From assembly GCA_000317655.1 (NCBI GenBank), contig CP003940.1, positions 2,241,547 to 2,305,546 on the forward strand: a stretch of DNA of 64,000 nucleotides. The letters run 5' to 3'. Below, in pieces: positions 40,178 through 51,700 of the stretch. The stretch comes from Cyanobacterium stanieri PCC 7202 (GTDB lineage: Bacteria; Cyanobacteriota; Cyanobacteriia; Cyanobacteriales; Cyanobacteriaceae). The notes under the pieces are model-generated. The model worked only from the letters and a program-made list of their open reading frames with translations. It did not search any database and was not told the origin of the DNA. The translations under genes were made by a program, and so were the position numbers. Each line of letters begins with the position of its first letter. Within the stretch, counting starts at the first letter, position 1.

Positions 40178-41470
40178 ATGGTTTTATCTACAAGAAGTTT
40201 GTCCACCTCCCAAAAGTTGATTAATAATTGTCAGGTCAATGTGATTCGTTTACCTAGTGGTCTGAGGGTGGTTCATCAACAGGTGTCCACTAGCTCGGTG
40301 GTGGTGGCGGATGTGTGGGTAGATGCAGGGGTGACAAAGGAGCCTCGGGGTTGGTCTGGCATGGCTCATTTTTTGGAACACATGATCTTTAAGGGCAGTG
40401 TGAATGTGTTGCCGGGGGAGTTTGATTATGTGGTGGAAAATAAGGGGGGTTGTGCTAATGCGGCAACGAGCTATGATTATGCTCATTTCTTTTTGGTGAC
40501 GGCAAGTCAGTATTTACAGGAGACTTTGCCTTATTTGGGTGAGATTTTGTTACAGGCTCAAATTCCTGATGAGGAGTTTTATTTGGAACGGGATGTGGTA
40601 TTGGAGGAGTTGAGGGCGAGTAATGATGATTATGATTGGTTGGCTCTTCAATGTCTTTCTAGTTTGATTTATGAGTGTCATCCTTATGGTTGTTCGGTTT
40701 TGGGGGATGAGGGTTCTTTGTTGGAGAATACTCCTAATCAGATGCGTTGTTTTCATAAAACCCATTATCAACCTGAGCGGATGTCGGTGGTGTTAGTGGG
40801 TGATATTGGGGAACAAGAGGCGATCGCCCTTGTGGAGGATTCTTTTAGTAGTTTTGGGGTGCGTTCGGAATGTCCTCCTGTGAGTTTTGAGTGTGAACCT
40901 CCGATGATCAATGTTCGTCGTAAGCAGTTATTTTTTCCTCGTTTGGAACAGTCTCGTTTAATTATGGGTTGGAGTGGTCCGGGTATTGATAATCTGGAAG
41001 GGGCGATCGCCCTTGACCTTATATCGATGATTTTAACGGGGGGAAGAACATCCCGTTTAGTAAAAAATTTACGGGAAGAAAAACAATTAGTATTAGATAT
41101 TAGTTGTGATTTTTCCCTGCAAAAAGATTCTAGTTTATTTACGATTTCTGCTTATCTATACCCTCAATACCTCAATGAAGTAGAAAATATTATCCGTCAA
41201 GAAATCTATAATTTACAAACATTACCTATTCGCCCCAAAGAACTAGAAAACTATCAAAGAAATTTACTACACGACTATATATTTTCCACAGAAACCCCTG
41301 AACAATTAGCAGGATTATATGGTTATTATCAAGTCTTAAAAGATGCGAAATTAGCACTTCAATATCCAGCAATACTCATGTCCTTGGGGGCAGAACAACT
41401 CAAATGTTATGCCTCTCAATATCTCTGTCCTGAATATTATGCCGTCTGTGAAGTTCATGGCGATCATTAG
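40178..41470 (+). CDS. M16-family zinc peptidase
   Basis: Zinc metallopeptidase of the pitrilysin/processing-peptidase type. The inverted zinc motif HFLEH is seen at about residue 66, with the downstream glutamate region ERDVVLEELRAS. The arrangement is a catalytic half plus inactive half in one chain of 430 residues, as in bacterial and organellar processing peptidases. No signal peptide is seen. Cyanobacteria often carry two adjacent M16 genes; here only one is present. It lies 82 bases after the SH3 gene on the same strand. Confidence 0.87.
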   Translation: MVLSTRSLSTSQKLINNCQVNVIRLPSGLRVVHQQVSTSSVVVADVWVDAGVTKEPRGWSGMAHFLEHMIFKGSVNVLPGEFDYVVENKGGCANAATSYDYAHFFLVTASQYLQETLPYLGEILLQAQIPDEEFYLERDVVLEELRASNDDYDWLALQCLSSLIYECHPYGCSVLGDEGSLLENTPNQMRCFHKTHYQPERMSVVLVGDIGEQEAIALVEDSFSSFGVRSECPPVSFECEPPMINVRRKQLFFPRLEQSRLIMGWSGPGIDNLEGAIALDLISMILTGGRTSRLVKNLREEKQLVLDISCDFSLQKDSSLFTISAYLYPQYLNEVENIIRQEIYNLQTLPIRPKELENYQRNLLHDYIFSTETPEQLAGLYGYYQVLKDAKLALQYPAILMSLGAEQLKCYASQYLCPEYYAVCEVHGDH

Positions 41471-41533
41471 AGTCTGCTTTTTCAGCATCCCTAATTCGTA
41501 TAAGATTTAGAAAAGAATAATCGAAATATTGAT

Positions 41534-41794
41534 ATGGAAGCCTTTGCCCGTAGCGCCCCCCAATGGACTTATCAAGCCACCCATGCCGTTAGTTTTTGTT
41601 GCCCCCGTTGTGGTGCATCACCCCGTCAAGCAACTAAAGTCTGGCTCAATCGTTATGCACCTGTAACCATGGAAAATCGTCAACGTAAATGGCAGGAATT
41701 TTATGCCTGTGAATGCGAACAGGTATGGTGGGCTTGGAGTTGCGATCGCCCGGCTCCAAACAATGCCACACCACCTAATCAGGAAAATAATTAA
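41534..41794 (+). CDS. Small zinc-ribbon-like protein
   Basis: An 86-residue protein of unknown function. It has CCPRCGASP near residue 22 and CECEQVWWAWSC near residue 60, which could bind one zinc in a ribbon fold, and is Trp-rich. It overlaps the end of the convergent exbD by 4 bases. Confidence 0.65.
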   Translation: MEAFARSAPQWTYQATHAVSFCCPRCGASPRQATKVWLNRYAPVTMENRQRKWQEFYACECEQVWWAWSCDRPAPNNATPPNQENN

Positions 41795-42423
41795 GGAGAG
41801 GGGGGAGACTCAGGAAGGGGAGGAATAGGAATAGAAGAAGGTAACTCTCCTCCACCAGTGCCATTGTCTTCGGGAATAAAATTATTCTCGGGGGTGAGAT
41901 AGGGATTCACACCGGGGGTAGGGGTTTCACTCTCTGGGGGAATTTGAGAATCACCCGCCAAGGTAGCCAAAGCCACGCGATCGCCCCCCACTTCTTTTAA
42001 CATATCCAAAATTTCTACCACCTGACTATAACGCACATCCTCAGCGGCATGAAGTACCATCAACCCAGAAGGATTGATAGTATTGTAATTTTGAATCGCA
42101 CTATAAAGCTGAACCTGACTCACAGGCTGTTTTTCTAAATAAAGTTGTCCTTGATTATCAAGACTCACCACCAACATCTCTCGCATTTGTGCCGTGCCAG
42201 TGGTCGCTCGAGGCAAATTTAAACTGATCGCCTGTTGTCGGGAAAAACCCACCGCCGCCAAGATGAAAAATGTCAAAATACAAAAAATAACATCAATCAT
42301 CGGCACAATTTCAATTCTTACCTCCTGTTGAGGATTTAAATCACCCCATAGTTTGAGGGGGCGAGGGGTATATTTTTGAGGAGAATTATCCTTATCCCTC
42401 TTTGATAATGGTATCTGTGCCAT
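41791..42423 (-). CDS. exbD: ExbD/TolR-family energy-transfer protein
   Basis: Subunit of a proton-driven motor that energises outer-membrane processes. One membrane helix (about 45-62) holds the conserved aspartate in VPMIDVIFCILTFF, and the periplasmic domain follows, ending in a Pro-rich tail. ATG 42423 (MAQIPLSKRD) is preferred; the upstream start at 42462 adds a hydrophobic stretch not found in the family. It lies 155 bases downstream of exbB on the same strand. No tonB gene is visible. Confidence 0.85.
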   Translation of the reverse strand: MAQIPLSKRDKDNSPQKYTPRPLKLWGDLNPQQEVRIEIVPMIDVIFCILTFFILAAVGFSRQQAISLNLPRATTGTAQMREMLVVSLDNQGQLYLEKQPVSQVQLYSAIQNYNTINPSGLMVLHAAEDVRYSQVVEILDMLKEVGGDRVALATLAGDSQIPPESETPTPGVNPYLTPENNFIPEDNGTGGGELPSSIPIPPLPESPPSP

Positions 42424-42578
42424 AAATATAAAAATTAAAAATAATAAAAATCCAATGGTCAATCAAATCCAATACTAACACCTACCCACCAATGACTGGA
42501 TATTTACCCATTCATCAAAAAAAACTCATATCCTTGAATTATAAACCATCAAAATTTAATTGCCTGTGGCAAAATGTC

Positions 42579-43208
42579 CTAATCTTCCAGATTCCACTTT
42601 TGACGATAAATTAATTCCAAATCACTTCCTGCCTTACGGAATATTCTGACTTGATTAGCCCAAAAAGCCTGAAATAAACGATAAAAAACCACCGCAATAA
42701 TTGCCACCACTAAACCCACCGCAGTGGAGATCAAAGATTCACCAATACCAAGGGTAACTCCACTGGTAGAAGCGGTACCCAAATCACTGAGAGAAATAGA
42801 ACCAAGAGAACGAATTAACCCCAATACAGTACCCAATAAACCCAATAGAGGAGACAAAGCGATGACCCCCTCCAAAATTTTATCTCCCTTGCGCATTTGG
42901 GAAAGTTCATCCTCTGCCCCTGTTTCCAAGGCTAGGTGAAATACTTCGGGATCTGGGTTATCTAACTGTAAAGGAGTATTAAGGTATTTTCCAAGGGGAT
43001 GATGACGATAACGGGAGGCTATTTCCCCCGCTTTGCCCCAGTTTGTGGTAGCCGCATCCATAATGGTATTTAAAATTTGTTCTTCCTTGACCAATACCTT
43101 TGACCAAAACCAAATTCGCTCTATAATGGTACCTAGGGCGAGGATTGATAAGAATAACAAAGGCCAAATGGAAAATCCACCCTTTTCGATCAGTTCTGCT
43201 AATGTCAC
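42579..43208 (-). CDS. exbB: ExbB/TolQ/MotA-family channel protein
   Basis: Polytopic partner of ExbD that forms the proton channel. The 209 residues have an N-terminal helix ([20 protein letters not shown]), a cytoplasmic loop and two C-terminal helices with [13 protein letters not shown] and [20 protein letters not shown], including the conserved Gly- and Thr-rich pore residues. It may power a TonB-dependent transporter encoded elsewhere. Confidence 0.87.
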   Translation of the reverse strand: MTLAELIEKGGFSIWPLLFLSILALGTIIERIWFWSKVLVKEEQILNTIMDAATTNWGKAGEIASRYRHHPLGKYLNTPLQLDNPDPEVFHLALETGAEDELSQMRKGDKILEGVIALSPLLGLLGTVLGLIRSLGSISLSDLGTASTSGVTLGIGESLISTAVGLVVAIIAVVFYRLFQAFWANQVRIFRKAGSDLELIYRQKWNLED

Positions 43209-43348
43209 CGTTAATATAGTTCCTTTTTTCCAAATAGATTAATATACTTGACTCAATTATTAATGATTTGTCATCGATTATCAATAATCACACATTTTTT
43301 TTGAAGTTGGGGACATTTTGGCAATATATTTAATTTTGCTGATGAATT

Positions 43349-43885
43349 TTAGCCGTACCAGTTGACTGCTTTATTTCCCATTAATCCTTCTCCGTTATCT
43401 TCCCAATAAAAATCTAAGAGATAGTATAGTTTAATGACTTCGGCTGGTTGGATTTCTTTGTTTTGTACTTTGTTTAAAAAGTTTTCCATAAACTCGACTA
43501 TGAGGGATAATTCTTCTTTGGGGAGAGTTTCATCGAGTTGAGTTAAAGATCTTTTGGCATCGGAAATTATATCTTTTTTCTCACTGGGTAATGGGGTAGA
43601 TTTTCTGAGGGGATCTCTTTCTACGGCGGCAAATCCTTGGGTTACGGCTTGACGAATTTCTTTTTTGTATTGGATTAAAGCTCTTTTTCTTTGTTTATTA
43701 ATTCCTTCGGTGGAGGAGGCATATAAACTAGGAAGACGATTGAGGGCAAAGGTTGCTACTTCTACGGGGTTTATATATTTTTTAAGATTACGATTTACGG
43801 TTCTGTTATGAATCAATTGATATTCGATTTCTTCGTCAACCAATATTTCCATTACATTTTTATAAATATTTTTTTCTTCGGTCAT
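43349..43885 (-). CDS. ComFB-domain protein
   Basis: Late-competence ComFB family protein of 178 residues, with the family block EYQLIHNRTVNRNLKKYINP and VATFALNRLPSLYASS. In filamentous cyanobacteria a ComFB-type protein has been described as a cyclic di-GMP receptor (CdgR). Whether this one binds the nucleotide cannot be told here. The helical C-terminal extension (about 95-178) is not part of the core domain. No competence genes are adjacent. Confidence 0.75.
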   Translation of the reverse strand: MTEEKNIYKNVMEILVDEEIEYQLIHNRTVNRNLKKYINPVEVATFALNRLPSLYASSTEGINKQRKRALIQYKKEIRQAVTQGFAAVERDPLRKSTPLPSEKKDIISDAKRSLTQLDETLPKEELSLIVEFMENFLNKVQNKEIQPAEVIKLYYLLDFYWEDNGEGLMGNKAVNWYG

Positions 43886-44214
43886 GATCGTAGATAATTG
43901 TTTAAATTTATAGAACCAGTGCAGTTTTTCAGATTGATAAAATAGTGTTTATTTTGTCGGTTAAAATAAGGATAATTTATATTAAAAAGGACTTAAATGT
44001 AATTAATCACACGTTTTCCAATTATATCATTTTTCCTTGGTGGAGATGGTAGTCTTGATGGAAATGAATGGTTTTTGTGGATGAGGGTTTTCCATCTGTG
44101 CTGGGGAGGCTTGGGTTAATGGTCTATGGGAGATTGTTTTTTTTTCATTAGTTCGATGGAATAATACAATGAAGACAGTTATTTTGTGATCAATTTTTAT
44201 TATATAAGTCAAAG
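43886..44214. other. Divergent intergenic region without a called gene
   Basis: About 330 bases between comFB and pepA. One open minus-strand frame (61 codons) is present but has no ribosome-binding site or recognisable product and was left out. Both promoters are expected here. Confidence 0.3.
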
Positions 44215-45684
44215 ATGGAATTTAAAATTAGTTCTAGTTCATTGTTAGATTGGAGTGGAGATATTCTTAGTTTAGGTTTTTTTGCTGATAAAACCGAGTT
44301 GACGGGGGATTTAGCCCAATTAAATGCAAAATTGGATGGGGTGATTGCTGAGTTAATCGAGGAGAATGATTTTAAGGGCAAGGCAAACACTACTGTTGTG
44401 GCAAGGGTTGGGGCAAAAAGTCCGATTCGTAAAGTTGTTTTGGTGGGTTTGGGTAAGCAGGAAGATTTTTGTTTAAATTCTGTTCGTATGGCGGCAGGGG
44501 CGATCGCCCGTACTACGGAGAAGGAAAAGGGTAAAACTTTAGGTATTGCCTTCGGCATCGCAGATTATGAGGGGGATGTGGTTGCTCAAATGATCGTGGA
44601 GGGGATTATTCTCGCTTTACACAAGGATAATCGTTTTAAGTCTGAGGAGCAAAACGATCTTAAACTGACTAATATTGAGTTGTTGGGTTTGGATGCTTCT
44701 GATGGAAGTATTGAGAAGGCGAAAAAAATCACTGATGGGGTAATTTTGGCCAGGGAGTTGGTAAATGCTCCTCCCAATGAAATCAATCCTGTTACTTTGA
44801 CTCAGGTGGTGGAAGATTTGGCAACGGAATATAATCTGGAGTTGAAGATTTTGGAAAGGGAAGAGTGTGAAAAGTTGGGTATGGGCGCGTTTTTGGGTGT
44901 TGCCCAGGCCTCGGATATTCCTCCTAAATTTGTTCATCTTATCTATAAACCCCAAGGCACTGCCAGACGTAAGTTGGCCATTATTGGTAAGGGGTTAACC
45001 TTTGATTCTGGGGGTTTAAATCTCAAGGTGTCTGGTAGTGGTATTGAAACCATGAAGATGGATATGGGGGGGGCTGCGGCTACTTTTGGGGTGGCAAGGG
45101 CGATCGCCCAGTTACAGCCTGATGTGGAGGTGCATTTTATCAGTGCCATCACTGAAAACATGATTAGTGGAAAGGCGATGCACCCTGGGGATATTCTCAA
45201 GGCTTCTAATGGTAAAACCATTGAGGTGAATAATACGGATGCGGAGGGGCGCCTAACCCTCGCTGATGCGCTGGTATATGCTGATAAGTTGGGGGTAGAT
45301 GCCATGGTGGATTTAGCAACCCTCACGGGGGCTTGTATTGTGGCATTAGGTAATGATATTGCAGGATTATGGACAAGGGATAATCGTCTTGCCCAAGATT
45401 TGCAGGTGGCTTCTGAGGGTGCAGGGGAAAAGTTCTGGCAAATGCCCATGGAAACTGATTATTTTGATATTATGAAAAGTGCGATCGCTGATATGAAAAA
45501 TACTGGAAGCCGTGCAGGGGGTTCTATCACAGCGGCTCTGTTCCTCGAGCAGTTTGTGGAAAAAACTCCTTGGGTACATTTGGATGTGGCTGGTCCTGTG
45601 TGGGCTGAAAAACCTAATTCCATCAACAATGAAGGAGGTACGGGATTCGCAGTGCGTACTCTTGTTAATTGGGTATTGAATTAA
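44215..45684 (+). CDS. pepA: Leucyl aminopeptidase (cytosolic, M17)
   Basis: Zinc/manganese aminopeptidase forming hexamers; PepA can also act as a DNA-binding cofactor in other bacteria. The 489-residue product carries the signature NTDAEGRL at about residue 340 and the metal and substrate residues in [14 protein letters not shown] and [10 protein letters not shown]. Full length. It is followed by a strong terminator at 45697. Confidence 0.93.
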   Translation: MEFKISSSSLLDWSGDILSLGFFADKTELTGDLAQLNAKLDGVIAELIEENDFKGKANTTVVARVGAKSPIRKVVLVGLGKQEDFCLNSVRMAAGAIARTTEKEKGKTLGIAFGIADYEGDVVAQMIVEGIILALHKDNRFKSEEQNDLKLTNIELLGLDASDGSIEKAKKITDGVILARELVNAPPNEINPVTLTQVVEDLATEYNLELKILEREECEKLGMGAFLGVAQASDIPPKFVHLIYKPQGTARRKLAIIGKGLTFDSGGLNLKVSGSGIETMKMDMGGAAATFGVARAIAQLQPDVEVHFISAITENMISGKAMHPGDILKASNGKTIEVNNTDAEGRLTLADALVYADKLGVDAMVDLATLTGACIVALGNDIAGLWTRDNRLAQDLQVASEGAGEKFWQMPMETDYFDIMKSAIADMKNTGSRAGGSITAALFLEQFVEKTPWVHLDVAGPVWAEKPNSINNEGGTGFAVRTLVNWVLN

Positions 45685-45696
45685 TATCTAACTTTT

Positions 45697-45730
45697 AATC
45701 CCCCAATTACTCTATTTTGGGGGATTTTGA
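45697..45730 (+). terminator. Terminator after pepA
   Basis: AATCCCCCAA (45697-45706) and TTGGGGGATT (45717-45726) form a perfect 10-bp stem with a 10-base loop, followed by TTGATT. It can serve both converging genes. Confidence 0.75.
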
Positions 45731-45753
45731 TTGCATAAAGGATTGGGTAGATT

Positions 45754-48700
45754 TTAATTATTGATAGTTAATTTTTCCTTGATTAAACCCTCTAAACTAC
45801 CCCACTGAGTGGCAGTAAAATCGACAAAGTTAACATGGATATTTTCTGATAGATTAATCCCTTCCTCTAACATCAAATTCATTATCACTTCAGAGACAAA
45901 TAAGCCTACTTCTTCTTCATTGGAGTGGTTAAGATTTATTAATACAGTTGCCTTTTCTTGTGTTGATATATGTTTTAAAAAATTGCTAAAAGTAGTAAAT
46001 AATTTCTCTTCATCTATACTCCAATCGGTAAAAATTGCGTAGTTAGTGCGATCGGCCATAATAGTTATTAAATCCTCAAATAAGGGATTATTTACCATGT
46101 CTTGATTGTCGCAATTTAAGGTTATTTTTGCAGTTATCTTGGGCAATATTTTCTGCCATTGAGACTCTTCAATATTATCAATAAAACTAAAATTAAGGAT
46201 ATTTTCTAAATCTAAATCTTCCTCCATCATCAGATTCATGGCAATACCAGAAATTATTAAATTAGCGTCTTCTTCTGTGATGCTTGTGCGATCGATAATG
46301 AGAGTTATTATGTTCTCAGCATTAGTCTTCTTACCACTGGGAGCAGGATTTGATCCCCCCCAACCCCCCTTGATAAGGGGGGAGTCAGAGACGGGGTGAT
46401 TTTCCTTAATAAGAGGGGAATCGGAGATGGGAGAATGTTGGGCTAAGGTGGAGATAAGATTATATAATTCTTCGGTTAAGGTTTCTTCGTCGGTTTGCCA
46501 ATCTGGGAAAATTAGATAGTTAGTGTCGGTCAATGGTATAGATGTATTGTTCGCATTATTATTTTTCTGCAATTCTAGCCATTGATCATAGTGATCTCTT
46601 TTTAGTAATAATTCTGCAAATTTTTTCTCTAGTAAGTCAACGGAATGATATATATCAAAGGCTTTTTTGGCTCTCATTACCCCTTGTTTAGATATGTTTG
46701 CCCAATTCTCTTTATTTGCCAGTAATCGTAATAAACAAAATGCAAGACTGAGGGGGTTATTTCTTTCAAATTTCAAGCCACTGATGCCATGTTCTACAAT
46801 TTCACTCGCCCCTCCTGTAGCGCTGGTAATAGTTGTTAAACCTGCTGCCATTCCTTCTACTTGGGAGATGCCAAAAGGTTCATCCCATACGGAGGGAAAG
46901 ATGAAAACGTTTCTCTCTCTGTACAATTTTATTAAAGTTTCTCGTGATTGATAACCAATTAATTTAACTTTGTGTTCCATCCCATGATCTTGAATAAATT
47001 TTTCTAAATCTTTTTTAAACTCAGGAATAGGAGCAGAACCTGCTAAAATGCAATCAAAATCAAATCCTTCATGATGCAAAATTGCCAAGGATTCTATTAG
47101 GGTTTGAGGTCCTTTATAAGAAGAAACGATGCTAGCAAAAACAATTTTTAGTTTATCAAATTTAGGTAGGTGTTCTTGTGCAAAATCATCGACGTAAGCC
47201 CCCGGATAAATTACACTAATATCATCAAATTCATAACCTAAATTTAATGTATTCTCTTTGACATGGTAGCTACAAGTGCTTAGGTGATATAGAGGATTAT
47301 TCGGCTTTTCATCTAAACTATATCCCGGTTGATTAAACGCTAAATGATTAATAACTGGTATTTTGTTTTCAAAAAATGGAAGGAAAATATTAGAACTTAA
47401 AAAATCAATATTACCAATTAAGGCAACGTCAGGTTGAAATTCTATAATAATTTCGTTAATATATCGACTATTATTATTAATAATTTTTTTTAATTGTTTT
47501 TGATCTTCAATTACTTTTGGAGGTAATTTTTTGTAGTCACCAAAAAGAATCAAATTTCTGTCAATGTAGGGTTCATTTTCTTTTATTTCTTGTAAATAAG
47601 AAGCATCAGAGGTTAACACTTTAACTTGATGTCCTCTTTCCCTTAAAATATTGGCAAAATCAGAAATATAACGTCCATAACCTCCTAATTCTTGGGGAGG
47701 ATAAATATTGTTAATCACAAGAATTTTCTTGTTTATGAATAATCTGTCATTTAATTTATCAAAAACTTTTTTAGTTGAAAATGTAGTTTTAAAGTTGCTC
47801 GTAACCCAATTTAAAATAAATTCAATTCTATTTTCTAAGGTGTGAAATTGATGGCAAATTGACTGTCCTTGCTGTGCGATCTTTTGTGTTAATTCAGGAT
47901 TTCTAATTAAATAATCTATTTTGGCTTTTAGATCATCAGGTTGATCTGGATCATAATAAACTAAATGTTCCCAATCTTTAAATAATTCCTGAGATTGTTC
48001 GCCAATAATTCGATCTTGTAATAGCAAAGCACCACAAGCCATAATCTCAAAAGGACGTACTGTAAAAGTCGGTGCCATAGACGGCAAATTTAAGCCAATA
48101 CGATAGTTATTTAATTCGTCAACATAAGTTTGAACATTTTGCGATGGGGTTTGATTACTGTTGTATAAACTATTAGCAAATAAATCTACACCTTCATATT
48201 CTTGTAGTGCTTGAATTAATTTTCTTCGTTGTTGATAACACTCTTGAGATTGATAATAATTAGGTGCATTTCCTCGGAATATTGCCTGATTTTTTCTTTT
48301 TTGAAAAGGTTTATGGTTAACGAAATATTCACTGTCAATATAGAAAGGAAGATAAATAATTGGCAAGGAAATATTATATTTATTTTTAAGAAATTCGACA
48401 TCGGGTTCATGGTTACACATTAAAGCATCTACACAAGGAATTGTGGTCAAAATAGCTTCTTCCATAGCCTGTTGCCATGATGGAGTATTTTGCATGGCGG
48501 GGGAAGAATAACACTCCTGCAGTAGTGCTATTTTTGTAATTTTGGCTTGATGCCATCTGTCTAACCATTTTTGAGTTTTATGCAAGGGTTGTGAGTGCCA
48601 GTCAAAACCACATAAAATCATTATGTCTCCATCAGGATTACCTAGATATTCAAATAAACCATCATCATTTAATGGTTCGTTATTTGCCCATGATGCAGAA

Positions 48701-51700
48701 TTTGGTTTAAATACACGGTTTAATAAACCCAGTTTTTGTAAATTATTAATCCAGCCGTAGGAACATGACCAGCCATGATTACCATTTACTTGTAAGACTA
48801 CGTCTATTTTGAGATGATTTTCTAATTCGTTAACATATTTTTCTCGTGTGGATATATTTAAAAATTCAATTTTCTCTTTTAATAGTTCTTGTTTTAAAAT
48901 TTCTGTGTTTGGTTGGGCTAGGATTTTACTTAATTGGTTTTGTACCTGTGGGGATTGACTACACTTTAATCCTTCTCTAATTTGGGCAACTGCCCCTGCA
49001 ATTTCTCCTTGAATAAATAGTTGATAAGCATTACTTAAAGCCCACAAAGCATAGTGTTCTAATGCTAAGGAAGAAGTTTGACGAGATATTGTGGAAGGTA
49101 AATAAGATTCAGCAATTTTGATAGTCCGACGAATATCTCTAATACTATTTCCCGATTTAATAAAAGTTGAAGAAGCAGAAAGGGAATGTAGACTATAAAC
49201 AGCAAGGGGCTGAGGCTCAAACCAATATGAATAACAAGTGGCTATTCTTTGCCACATTTCCCAATCACTAGCATAACCAGCTTCAGGATTATAACCACCA
49301 ATTTCTTCATAAACACTTCTTTTAACAACAATAGAAGCACATTGAATTCTTTGTCTAATGGCAATCATTTGTAACCAATTATCTAAAATTCCTGCTGTTT
49401 CTCTTTCTAAGTCAGAAATAGTTTGCTTTCCATTTTCTTTTTGTTCATAAATATGACGACAAAAAGCAGCTCCTATTTCTGGATTATTTTCTAAAGGCAT
49501 TTGCAGTTTGTCATAAAAACCTTTCAAAATATAATCATCTTGGTGAAGAATATGTATCCAATGTCCAGTAGCTAGATTAATACAATTATTCCAGTTTTCT
49601 ACTAAGCCTAAATTTTGGGAATTACGATAATATTTGATTCTGTGATCACTTACTTCTTTAACCAGATTTTTGATCGCCTCTCCATTCTCAGAACAATCAT
49701 CGACAACATAAATTTCCATCATGTCAGCAGAGATATTTTGTTCTAAAACACTGTGAAGATTTCGTTTTAAATCTTCTAAGTCTGGATTATAAGTAGGTAT
49801 AATAACAGACCAAAATGGTCGTTTCAAATCATGAGGTAAAGATTCAATTGGACTAACAATTAACGATTTGACTTTACTTTTAGAAAATCCTTGTTGAAGT
49901 TTAGGTTGACTATAATTCCAATGTTGAAGGGTTTGATTAATTGTTTGTCGAAGATGACTTGGTAAAAAATTATACTCAGAAGATTCACTCATTTTGGCGT
50001 ACAGACGATAAAAATCGATATTTGATTCTCCTGATTGGGAATTACTACTTGACGTTTGTTTTGGGTGAATCCTAAAAGTAGATAAATATTCGGGAATAAA
50101 TCCAATTTTATAATGACCCATAATTCTGAGCCACATTTCTAAGTCTATTAATTGACTAAAATCAGAGTCAAAATAACCTACTTTTTCAAAAACTTCTTTT
50201 CTAATTAAAACGGTAGTTGGTTCTCCTATTTTATTAATGGGATGTTGCAACAATTTAGGATCATTAATTAATTCTAAACCCCATTGAATATTGTTTAATT
50301 GTGACCAATAAGAATAAACGTCAGTACAGTAATTAATTATTGTCTGTAATTGTTCATTGTCTTTTGTTTCTAAATTTGAGCGCAAAAATCTAGGAGAAAA
50401 TACTAAACCTATTTCTTGATCTTGTTCCGCTAAATAAACCATTTTTTCAACACAAGTTGTCTCTATCAAATCATCTTGAAATAAAAATTTAATATATTTA
50501 CCTTGTGCTTTTTGAATGCAGTAGTTCCAATTATTAACAATACCTAACCTTTCATGTTCAAAAATATGATATTGAAATCTCGATTTTTCAGCGTAAGTTC
50601 TTGCTATTGCGATAGTATTATCAATAGAATTATCATCAGAAATAATAACTTCAATATTATCATAAGTCTGTTTTTCTAGGCTTTCTAATGCTTCTGCTAA
50701 AAATGCTTCTCCATTACATGTAGGAATACAAATAGAAACTTTTTTATTAATAGTTTCTGTCGTTAAAAATCTACCTAATATATTATCTTGTTCAAAATAG
50801 TTTTCCAATTCTTTTCTAGTAATTGGTGCTGACAATATTTGATAACAAAATAATAAAAAGGATAATTGATGAAAGGGTTTTAATTTATTTTCAAACACTA
50901 ATTTAATTAGTTCTTTATATCTTAAAAAAAGATGATAAAATCCTCTAAACAATACATATTTAACTTCTATATCGTGTAAACTAGCCCATTCTTTGTCTAT
51001 ATACTTAACTTCATAAGATTGGGTGACAATTAAATTCCACGGGACACAATCTATAAAATCACCTGATAATGTGAGATTTTCGATAGAATTTTCTTCTGGG
51101 TTTTCATTAGTATTTTGTAATAAGAAATTATACCAAATTTGTAAACAATGTTTGAATTGGTCTATTTTATCAGGACTATTGCTTTTTAATGCACGGATAA
51201 TATATTCTATTAAGTTAGTTCCTTTGGTAAATTCTTCATCATAATTACAAATATGCTGAATTCTGGTATCTTCTGACAACAAATCAGGATGAATTAAATC
51301 CCTTCTTACATATAATTGATCATCAGCTAACTTTAAGGAAACTTTATTCATGTATTTTAGTTTCCTGTTGGTGGTGTTATATTTTTCTACGACTAAATCA
51401 GAAGGAATTAATTTATCAATAGAGTTTTTATTATTACTGGCAATAACTAAGAAAGAGTTACTCATATCCGCTAATAAACCATTAGCCTCTAATTCTTTCA
51501 TTACTAACAGTTCTTGTACATTATAATCTATTTTTCTATTGCTATAGTCTCTGCTGTTATTTCCCCCTAACCATTGATATATAAAAGGTTCTTTTTTTTC
51601 TTGACTATCTTGATATTTAAGATAATTTCTCTCGATTAAAATTGAATCTGGTATTTTATAATCAGGAAAAGGAAATAAAAATTCTGTAGATTCAAAACCT

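Noticed and set aside
44027-44212. 61-codon minus-strand frame between comFB and pepA
   Set aside because: No ribosome-binding site or recognisable family; such frames are common in AT-rich spacers.
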